Source: JBCDCU01 sp039180865 | GTDB taxonomy: Bacteria; Pseudomonadota; Alphaproteobacteria; Rhizobiales; JACESI01 | DNA length: 6,061 nucleotides | Reading direction: 5' to 3' | NCBI GenBank assembly: GCA_039180865.1 | Contig: JBCDCZ010000279.1 | Span: forward strand, 1 to 6,061 | In this document: positions 1 to 5,658 of the stretch, piece by piece | Numbering within the stretch: the first letter of the stretch is position 1 | Layout of the letters: the number at the start of each line of letters is the position of its first letter | Position numbers and translations under genes: made by a program | The notes under the pieces: model-generated | The model's database searches: none | What the model saw: the letters and a program-made list of their open reading frames with translations, nothing else | Told to the model about the DNA's origin: nothing

Positions 1-1
1 C

Positions 2-3000
2 GCGGAAAGCGAAAAACACCATCGTGCTGCACTCGCTTTAAGACGGCAGATCCTGTCTGCGGACGATCCGCTGATTACGACAAGCCTCGAAAACCTTGCT
101 GATGTTTTCCGGCGGATGGCCAAATACGGCGATGCTGTTCCACTGTTCCGCGAAGCGCTCAAACTCCACAGCGGGCGCCTCGGAACATCGTCCACCCAAC
201 TTGTGACGCCCCTTAGAAATCTCGCATACGCATTGAATTTCAAAGAAGGCCGCAATGACAGTGAAACGCGCGAAGCTTTCGACTTGTTTGCACAAATTGT
301 TGCTCTGCGGGAAAACGCGAGCCACAACATGGATGAGGGTTTCCTCGCAGACATCAAGAACGCGGCAACACTTGCAAGCGACATCAATCTCCTCGATCAA
401 GCCAAGCACTTCTTCGCCAGACATGTGGAAGCCGCCTCTGAGTTTTATGGCAAAGGCAATCAGACTACGGCCTACGCCTATAGCGATCTCGCAAGCACTC
501 TGGGACGCTTGAGAGATTTTGAGGGTGCAGACGCCGCATTTGCGAACGCCATCGAAGAGAGCATCGGCGCGGATGGCCGATTGAGTGCGGCAACGGCCAT
601 CCATCATTACCGGTACGGTAATCACCTCGCTGCACGTGGCGAATTCGAAAGAGCAGAGCGCGCTTTCCGGGAAACCCTCGATATTGAACGGCAGATCTTC
701 GGCGAAGAGCATAAAGAGACGATCAACAGCTACAACCGCCTGGGTCTGCTTCTCTACAATGCGGGCAAGATCACAGCCGCCGAACCTATCCTGCAACGGG
801 CGCGTTCGCTCGCCGGGATTGTGCACGGTACAGACAGCCTCTGGTATGCAACAACAACCGACAATCTCGCACTGGCCCTCGCAGGGCTCGGGCGTCAACA
901 CGAAGCAATTCCACTCCATCAACAAGCGCTGGAGATCAGGGAGAGGGAACTCGGTCGCGACGATGCCGATACATCCCGCACCATCAATAATCTGGGGCTC
1001 GCATTGAAAAGCACGGGTGACTATCAGACGGCGGAGGCCCTCTTCCGTGAAGCCCTTCAAATCGACCGACAAAGACTTGCGCCTAATGATGAAGCGATCG
1101 GGATCGCACTCAACAATCTGGCGCGGGTGCTTGAAGCGAAATGGGATGCACCATCTCTCATGGAAGCCGCACCCATGTACGCCGAGGCGCTCACGATATC
1201 GCGGGCAAATTTTCCACCGACCCACCCGGACATTGCCTATTCGATCCATGCCTTCGCCAGCGTTGTTTTAAGGGTTCACCGGATGGCGCGGGGAACACCG
1301 TTCAGCGAACAAACAGGGCAAATGATGACGGAGGCGTCCAAGCTTTATCGCGAAGCGATCGGCATTCTGTCGGCACCCGTTAATCGAGACGCCATTCGGG
1401 ATAATGCAGGGATCTTCCAAACCGCGACGGCACAGCTGATGCTTGCATCAGAGAATTCAGCGGCAGATGCTTTTATCGTCGCGCAATGGCCACTCCAGAG
1501 TGCGGCAAGCAAGGCGATCGCAGCGACCTCACTAAGAGTTGCGGCAGGCGATGACGCGCTCGGTCAATTGGTCCGCCAGCAACAGGACATGACCGAGGCC
1601 CACGCCGCTTTGAACCAGCGCATTCTAGGCTCTCTTGCAGCTCAGAACGCTTCCCAGATCAGCGCATTGAACGCGGCCCTGAACGCGCTTGAACGAAACC
1701 TTGCCGCTTTGACTGAGGAGATCACCGAAAGGTTTCCAAGATATGCGGAGTATCAGGGCGGTGAACCGGTCAGCGCCAACGCGGTCGCCGCGATGCTTGA
1801 AGACGATGAGGCCCTGGTCTTTATCAATCCCGGCTTCATCGGAAATGCCGGTGAGGCAATCGAAGGTTCGATCTTTGTCGTCGATTCCGAAGGCGGCGTA
1901 GCAAGCGCGCTTCTGGAGGCTGGCACCGGCCTACAACGGGATTCGGAGATCGTATTCTGCTCCATTCAGCAAGGCGCCCAAAACTGCGGCGGCGCGAAGG
2001 GCGGTGACGGAAACACAAGAGGGGCATTTTCGCTCGATCCGACACCGCGGCGGTCATCGCTACCAACATTCAATTTTGAGCTGGCACACGGCCTATACAA
2101 ACGGATTTTCGAACCGGTTTCAGAGGCGCTGGCCGGGAAAAACAAACTCATTATTGTTTCTGCCGATGAAGCGCTGGTCAATTTACCCTTCCAACTCCTG
2201 CTCACCAACGAGCACTCCGGCGATGCGGAACGTCCGGACTACCAAAGCGCACCCTGGCTCATCCGCAAATGGGCCGTAACTGTTTCAACGAGCATTTCAG
2301 CTCTTACTGCAAGCCGGGCGCAGCCTCGGATCCTTCAGGACGGAGGGAGGAAAGCCTTTCTTGGTGTCGGTGATCCGATCATTGGAACAACGGGTGAAAT
2401 CGATTGTGAGGCGTTTTCGCAAATCGAGCTCGCATCGCTTTCGCGCGGCATCGTTGACATCACAACCAATGCACTTTTCACCGGTAGGGAACAGGGCGCC
2501 AGAATTGCAGATGTAAACGCCGTCCGGCGCATGACGCGCCTCCCGGACACGCGGTGTGAACTGGAAAGCGTTGCGGCAAGCCTTGGCGGTGGCGACCTTC
2601 TCCTCAATGCTGATGCAACAGAAACGCGCATCAAGGAGATGAATGCCGACAATCAGCTGGCGGCCTATGACACCATTTCGTTTGCAACTCACGGCATCGT
2701 CGCCGGTGAGTCGAACCTCGCCGAACCCGCTCTCGTCTTAACCCCACCGGATAAAGGGAGCGTTCTGGATGACGGACTGCTAACCGCCAGCGAGGTTGCA
2801 GCGCTAAAGCTAAACGCTGAATGGGTTCTGCTATCGGCCTGTAACACCGCCGCCGGGACGATTGAAACCAATACAGGTGATAGCGTGAGCGAGAGTTTTT
2901 CCGGTCTCGCCAGGGCATTCTTCTATGCCGGAGCAAGAAGCCTGCTCGTGTCCCACTGGCCCGTCCAGTCGGAAGCTGCGGTCAGGCTCACAACGAAGAC

Positions 3001-3151
3001 TTTTGAAATTCTCAGAACGCAGCCCAGAATAGATCGAGCCTCAGCGTTTCGACTGGCCATGCTGGCCATCCTTGATGATGATCAAGCTACGGATAGAACG
3101 GCTCATCCTGGCTATTGGGCGCCATTCACTCTTCTGGGAACCGGTCAATGA
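2..3151 (+). CDS. TPR-CHAT domain cysteine peptidase (5' end outside window)
   Basis: This is a large caspase/separase-like peptidase with an N-terminal repeat scaffold. The frame is open from base 2, and the 38 codons before the first ATG (116) already read as TPR helices, so 116 is not the start. Visible residues are numbered from base 2 (1049 aa). Residues about 5-440 are TPRs of the 42-residue kinesin-light-chain type (for example NNLGLALKSTGDYQTAEALF). Residues about 440-577 are a helical linker, and about 578-1046 are the CHAT domain. CHAT landmarks are FATHGIV with the presumed catalytic His897 (codon 2690-2692), LLSACNTAAG with Cys947 (2840-2842), ARAFFYAGARSLLVSHWPV, and the C-terminal HPGYWAPFTLLG. 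CHAT proteins act in peptide cleavage (HetF, Csx29 of Craspase, gasdermin activation); the substrate here is unknown. The TPR half has no cysteine, while CHAT has four besides the catalytic one (653, 662, 802, 852), which would suit an exported protein. The domain call is firm; function and location are inference. Confidence 0.95.
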   Translation, partial: AESEKHHRAALALRRQILSADDPLITTSLENLADVFRRMAKYGDAVPLFREALKLHSGRLGTSSTQLVTPLRNLAYALNFKEGRNDSETREAFDLFAQIVALRENASHNMDEGFLADIKNAATLASDINLLDQAKHFFARHVEAASEFYGKGNQTTAYAYSDLASTLGRLRDFEGADAAFANAIEESIGADGRLSAATAIHHYRYGNHLAARGEFERAERAFRETLDIERQIFGEEHKETINSYNRLGLLLYNAGKITAAEPILQRARSLAGIVHGTDSLWYATTTDNLALALAGLGRQHEAIPLHQQALEIRERELGRDDADTSRTINNLGLALKSTGDYQTAEALFREALQIDRQRLAPNDEAIGIALNNLARVLEAKWDAPSLMEAAPMYAEALTISRANFPPTHPDIAYSIHAFASVVLRVHRMARGTPFSEQTGQMMTEASKLYREAIGILSAPVNRDAIRDNAGIFQTATAQLMLASENSAADAFIVAQWPLQSAASKAIAATSLRVAAGDDALGQLVRQQQDMTEAHAALNQRILGSLAAQNASQISALNAALNALERNLAALTEEITERFPRYAEYQGGEPVSANAVAAMLEDDEALVFINPGFIGNAGEAIEGSIFVVDSEGGVASALLEAGTGLQRDSEIVFCSIQQGAQNCGGAKGGDGNTRGAFSLDPTPRRSSLPTFNFELAHGLYKRIFEPVSEALAGKNKLIIVSADEALVNLPFQLLLTNEHSGDAERPDYQSAPWLIRKWAVTVSTSISALTASRAQPRILQDGGRKAFLGVGDPIIGTTGEIDCEAFSQIELASLSRGIVDITTNALFTGREQGARIADVNAVRRMTRLPDTRCELESVAASLGGGDLLLNADATETRIKEMNADNQLAAYDTISFATHGIVAGESNLAEPALVLTPPDKGSVLDDGLLTASEVAALKLNAEWVLLSACNTAAGTIETNTGDSVSESFSGLARAFFYAGARSLLVSHWPVQSEAAVRLTTKTFEILRTQPRIDRASAFRLAMLAILDDDQATDRTAHPGYWAPFTLLGTGQ

Positions 3152-3162
3152 TCGAAGTTCGC

Positions 3163-3201
3163 TGTCTCAACCGAATGTGCATGCATGGTATGTCTGAGAC
3201 A
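3163..3201. promoter_or_regulatory. Co-centred dyad between the CHAT gene and the next gene
   Basis: TGTCTCA at 3163-3169 and TGAGACA at 3195-3201 form a 7-bp inverted repeat. The 8-bp palindrome TGCATGCA at 3178-3185 sits almost exactly at its centre (3182 against 3181.5). The site lies 38 bp upstream of the ATG at 3240. No T-run follows the right arm and the loop is long, so it is a poor intrinsic terminator. An operator for the downstream gene is possible but unproven. I found no convincing -35/-10 pair in this 88-bp gap; TATTAT at 3222-3227 has no suitable -35 partner and would leave almost no leader. Confidence 0.3.
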
Positions 3202-3230
3202 ACGCGACCGCCGCCATTAGTTATTATGTA

Positions 3231-3236
3231 GGGGGA
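3231..3236 (+). promoter_or_regulatory. Ribosome binding site of the 408-aa exported protein gene
   Basis: The purine run GGGGGA ends 3 bases before the ATG at 3240. It is the only Shine-Dalgarno-like stretch nearby and supports this ATG, which also places a complete signal peptide at the N-terminus. Confidence 0.6.
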
Positions 3237-3239
3237 TCC

Positions 3240-4466
3240 ATGTCGAAAATCAGCCACCAATACCTGGTTCGTGAACATAGTTTGAGACCCTTAGCTGGGG
3301 TTTTTGCTTTCCTGTTTGTGTTGAGCAGCCTCGCCCTCGCTCTTCCATCTTTTGCGAACGCTCAAGACAAGTATTTACGCCTGACAGTTCAACCGATTAC
3401 TGACAGATATGGTTTTTTGCGCCCTGTCACAGCGGGCTTCTTCCTGAAACCGGCAGACTGGCAATATCAGGGTGGGGTTGAATGGAAGAATGAGTATTCG
3501 TGCACCTGGGGACATGCGACCCAGTGGCAGATCAATTCTCCCGACGAACGGTTCGGCCTCGCTGCACTTGCCCATCAACGCTGGTACTATTCGAGCGACC
3601 CCGATCCCCGCTATGCCCGCGCATCCTGCGGCTACGTCAACTATCAACAGCGGATCGTCGCGCTCGAAGCTTATCTAAGGCTTCGACTGAATACTCTGAA
3701 TCTCAGCGCAAGTGACATCCGCTACACATCCTACCCCGTCCCACCTTTCCTGAAACAACACGCCTATGATCGCAGAGCCCCTGACGGAGGCAGGCAGCGC
3801 GGTTGGACCGAAGTCGGTGAAATTTCGTTCAAATTCAATGGCCCACAAGGACGGATGGAAGGACGTCTCGGCGGCATCGCGAATTTCTCGCAAGTCGTGA
3901 CCCTGCCGGTTCAACTGGGCTTTGGACAAACCTTGCCAAGCGTTGATTTCGGTTCCGGTTACGCCTTCTTTCTGCATTTGTCGGTCGCCCCCGTCGGACA
4001 ATACGACCCGCGCATGTTCGGAACGATCATCCGCAGCGCACAGATGATCAGCGAGTACAACAACGCCATATTGCAACACAACAACAAGATGGACAGGCAG
4101 GATCGCGAGAGGATTTGGCGGGTCGGGCAGATAACCCACAAAACGAACCAGCAAATCTTCGATATGCTTCAGGAATCCTGGAAAAAACGTCAGAAATCCA
4201 TGGATGAGAGCGTTGAGAGCTTCGTGGATCTCATTCGCGAAGTGACCCCCTGGCAGGATTCCGAAGCACCCGGGGGCGAAGTTGAGTTCGATCAGGCTTT
4301 TGACCGCGTATGGAAACTGGAAGACGGATCTTACGTGCTGAGCGAGGGCGTTGATTTCGACCCGAACAGAGATCTCGGGATCGACGGGGTCGAGCTGAAA
4401 CCCGTCAGGAAAAAGACATCGATTAGCGACTGGTACCGGAACGTCCTGCCTTTGGAAGATCCATAG
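3240..4466 (+). CDS. Exported protein of unknown function (408 aa)
   Basis: I do not recognise a characterised family. Residues 1-41 form a Sec signal peptide: a basic N-region, a hydrophobic core at about 19-36 (VFAFLFVLSSLALAL), and an Ala-X-Ala-type site with likely cleavage after FANA (residue 41). The mature part is rich in aromatic residues. It contains exactly two cysteines (C88, C130) that could form one disulfide. Residues about 60-250 look beta-rich and globular. Residues about 262-335 are polar and probably alpha-helical (NNAILQHNNKMDRQDRERIW onward, with many Gln, Asn, Arg and Lys), possibly coiled. The tail (about 350-385) has DRVWKLEDGSYVLSEGVDFD and then PN, resembling a W..dGeYvLsddp.fdPN pattern I recall from uncharacterised exported bacterial proteins; this resemblance is from memory. 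The gene starts 88 bp after the TPR-CHAT gene on the same strand, so it may be a partner or substrate of the peptidase, which is inference. It shows no gasdermin or protease motif. Confidence 0.9.
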   Translation: MSKISHQYLVREHSLRPLAGVFAFLFVLSSLALALPSFANAQDKYLRLTVQPITDRYGFLRPVTAGFFLKPADWQYQGGVEWKNEYSCTWGHATQWQINSPDERFGLAALAHQRWYYSSDPDPRYARASCGYVNYQQRIVALEAYLRLRLNTLNLSASDIRYTSYPVPPFLKQHAYDRRAPDGGRQRGWTEVGEISFKFNGPQGRMEGRLGGIANFSQVVTLPVQLGFGQTLPSVDFGSGYAFFLHLSVAPVGQYDPRMFGTIIRSAQMISEYNNAILQHNNKMDRQDRERIWRVGQITHKTNQQIFDMLQESWKKRQKSMDESVESFVDLIREVTPWQDSEAPGGEVEFDQAFDRVWKLEDGSYVLSEGVDFDPNRDLGIDGVELKPVRKKTSISDWYRNVLPLEDP

Positions 4467-4471
4467 GCCTC

Positions 4472-4493
4472 AATGCCCGTACCCACGGGCGTT
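4472..4493. terminator. Probable bidirectional terminator hairpin at convergent gene ends
   Basis: AATGCCCGT (4472-4480) can pair with ACGGGCGTT (4485-4493) around the loop ACCC. This gives a 9-bp stem with one G-T wobble and five consecutive G-C pairs. It lies 5 bases after the stop of the + strand gene and reaches into the TAA (4492-4494) of the minus-strand gene. There is no strong T-run on either side, so efficiency is uncertain, but position and stem strength fit a terminator shared by the two converging transcripts. Confidence 0.55.
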
Positions 4494-5106
4494 ACTTGCA
4501 ACTGTCGAGACTTGCGATCATTTCGACGCCACGCTCTGGATTTTCCAGATTGAAAATTGTCTGGAGATCCTTCAGTGCCCGTCCGTAAAGCGCCTGAAAG
4601 TCGGCAGCCCTCTTCTGGAAATAAAAACAACTCGTTCTGGCATCACAAACGTTTTCGCCAACACAGATGCTGAGTTCGTCGAAGAAATTCGCAAGGGTCA
4701 GAATATCAGCTTCCAGCGTGCCGCTCGCCTTCCGGTCTTGCTGGATAATAAGCGTCGTCAGGAGGTCGATCTGTTCCTCGCTGATCCCTTCGTGGGCGTT
4801 AGCGAGCGCAAGCTGGCTTTGATACTTTAGCCACGGCTGAAGGACCCTGTTGCGCGCATTGATGAAAGAAATGGAATTGTATCGCTCGACGAAACCAAGG
4901 GCGATATCGGCTCTTCTGTGTTCAAGACCGCGTTCCAACTGGATATAGACGGCCCAAAGGCCAAGGGCGCTGATGATGATCGAGGCGCCCAAGGCGGCTC
5001 CGGCGAGAACACGCCAGACCCGCCAACTCAGCCAATCGCCATCATTCTTCCGGTCGGTTTCTGGGTCAGGTGGCGCCGTTTCCAATTCCTTAGGCTGATC
5101 ACCCAC
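4492..5106 (-). CDS. Single-pass membrane protein, possibly DUF4760-like (about 204 aa)
   Basis: This is a small inner-membrane protein of unknown function. I chose the GTG at 5106-5104. It overlaps the upstream gene's TGA in GTGGGTGA, a typical coupled junction, and gives the N-terminus (M)GDQPKELETAPP. The frame also permits an ATG at 5145 (217 aa) with a 47-bp overlap; neither start has a strong Shine-Dalgarno. With ATG numbering, residues 15-40 are acidic and Pro-rich. About 46-68 is one membrane helix (VLAGAALGASIIISALGLWA). About 70-217 is a mostly helical domain. The order ERYNSISFINARNRVLQPWL, then LTLANFFDELSICVGENVCD, then YFQKRAADFQALYG recalls DUF4760 proteins, a tentative match from memory. 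Four cysteines lie after the helix (161, 167, 173, 216), which would suit a periplasmic domain. Charges flanking the helix do not settle topology. Confidence 0.8.
   Translation of the reverse strand: MGDQPKELETAPPDPETDRKNDGDWLSWRVWRVLAGAALGASIIISALGLWAVYIQLERGLEHRRADIALGFVERYNSISFINARNRVLQPWLKYQSQLALANAHEGISEEQIDLLTTLIIQQDRKASGTLEADILTLANFFDELSICVGENVCDARTSCFYFQKRAADFQALYGRALKDLQTIFNLENPERGVEMIASLDSCK
5090..5105. repeat. 16-bp direct repeat, copy A
   Basis: TTAGGCTGATCACCCA occurs here and again at 5590-5605, exactly 500 bp away. Its core GGCTGATCACCC is an imperfect palindrome (GG-n-TGATCA-n-CC). This copy spans the stop codon of the 128-aa gene and the GTG start and codons 2-5 of the membrane protein gene. 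CAATTCCT lies directly before it at 5083-5090 and is also found near the other copy. Confidence 0.75.
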
Positions 5107-5485
5107 TGCACTGATCCAGCGAAATCTCAATAAGACCGGCTTCATTTGTCGGCAAAGCGTCCCCTGTTACGAGATCCTTGATGCAGGCAAGTTGGGAGCG
5201 TAACAGGATCAAAATGTTGTCGCCCGATCCCACGCGTGGCGTGGGCAAGCCCAGCCCGGAATTTCTTTGAACGAGAGAGGCGGTCAGCTGTTCGTTGGAT
5301 GGCGGACGCGGGCAGGTCTCAAGCACGATAATCACCGGGTCGGTGTCATAGCTCTCATAGGTCTCAATATTGTCGGCAAGGCATTTTGCCTGGCCCGGCG
5401 TGACCTTAATCACTTTCGAAGATTGTGCGACCGAAGCTGAAGCAAGAGCGCACAGGGCGACTGCTGCCAACAATAGACGTGCCAT
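5099..5485 (-). CDS. Small exported four-cysteine protein of unknown function (128 aa)
   Basis: I recognise no family. The N-terminus MARLLLAAVALCALASASVA is a classic short Sec signal peptide with an Ala-X-Ala-like site and likely cleavage after residue 20, just before QSS. Although Cys12 lies in the signal peptide, there is no good lipobox around the cleavage point, so I read it as soluble periplasmic rather than a lipoprotein. The mature chain of about 108 residues has four cysteines (35, 58, 101, 126), enough for two disulfides. It is otherwise mixed in character, with a hydrophobic strand-like segment at 50-57 (PVIIVLET) and another at 91-96. The ATG at 5485 has AGAGAGG upstream and a promoter about 50 bp further up. 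The stop overlaps the likely GTG start of the downstream membrane protein gene, so the two are probably one operon, translationally coupled and possibly acting together in the envelope. Confidence 0.88.
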   Translation of the reverse strand: MARLLLAAVALCALASASVAQSSKVIKVTPGQAKCLADNIETYESYDTDPVIIVLETCPRPPSNEQLTASLVQRNSGLGLPTPRVGSGDNILILLRSQLACIKDLVTGDALPTNEAGLIEISLDQCSG

Positions 5486-5489
5486 CTTA

Positions 5490-5496
5490 CCTCTCT
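5490..5496 (-). promoter_or_regulatory. Ribosome binding site of the 128-aa exported protein gene
   Basis: On the minus strand AGAGAGG lies 4 bases before the ATG (5485-5483). It supports this start, which also gives a complete signal peptide. Confidence 0.65.
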
Positions 5497-5536
5497 GACA
5501 AAATCAGGCCTTTCGAACCTCTGCCAAGATGCGGCG

Positions 5537-5564
5537 AGAATAGCAATGGGTGTATTTCAGTCAA
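5537..5564 (-). promoter_or_regulatory. Predicted sigma70-type promoter for the 128-aa gene and its membrane partner
   Basis: On the minus strand TTGACT (5564-5559) matches the -35 consensus at five of six positions. After a 16-bp spacer, TATTCT (5542-5537) matches the -10 at four of six. Transcription would start near 5530, leaving a leader of about 45 nt that contains the Shine-Dalgarno. The downstream two genes overlap, so this promoter probably serves both. Confidence 0.55.
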
Positions 5565-5589
5565 TTCCTAGTCTTAAAGACGAAGAGAA

Positions 5590-5605
5590 TTAGGCTGATC
5601 ACCCA
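5590..5605. repeat. 16-bp direct repeat, copy B
   Basis: This is an exact second copy of TTAGGCTGATCACCCA (copy A at 5090-5105). It lies about 26 bp upstream of the predicted -35 box. On the minus strand it falls in a mini reading frame (5606-5574) that reads MGDQPNSLRL and then stops, mirroring the VGDQPKEL start of the membrane protein at copy A. The companion CAATTCCT (5562-5569) is present as well but is separated from the repeat by 21 extra bases. Nearby palindromes are GTCTGCAGAC (5609-5618) and GTCTTAAAGAC (5571-5581). Confidence 0.75.
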
Positions 5606-5658
5606 TCAGTCTGCAGACAATAGGAGATCAATGACCGTCGCTTCAGACTCAGTTGGCG

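Noticed and set aside
38..1249. 403-codon open frame on the minus strand opposite the TPR region
   Set aside because: It lies wholly antisense to clear TPR coding sequence, is Cys-rich with no recognisable domain, and no ribosome binding site or promoter supports it. Such frames are common opposite codon-biased genes of this G+C range.
2..3151. Csx29 of a type III-E CRISPR system (Craspase)
   Set aside because: TPR-CHAT architecture alone is not specific, and no CRISPR repeats or cas genes are visible in the window.
3152..3239. Intrinsic terminator between the CHAT gene and the exported protein gene
   Set aside because: The only inverted repeat has a loop of 25 bases and no T-run, so termination here is not supported.
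3675..4154. 159-codon minus-strand frame inside the exported protein gene
   Set aside because: It is fully antisense to a gene with a signal peptide and consistent protein character, and has no independent support.
3240..4466. Possible bacterial gasdermin as target of the CHAT peptidase
   Set aside because: The protein has a Sec signal peptide, is longer than typical bacterial gasdermins (about 250-300 aa), and lacks the expected cytoplasmic N-terminal pore-domain character.
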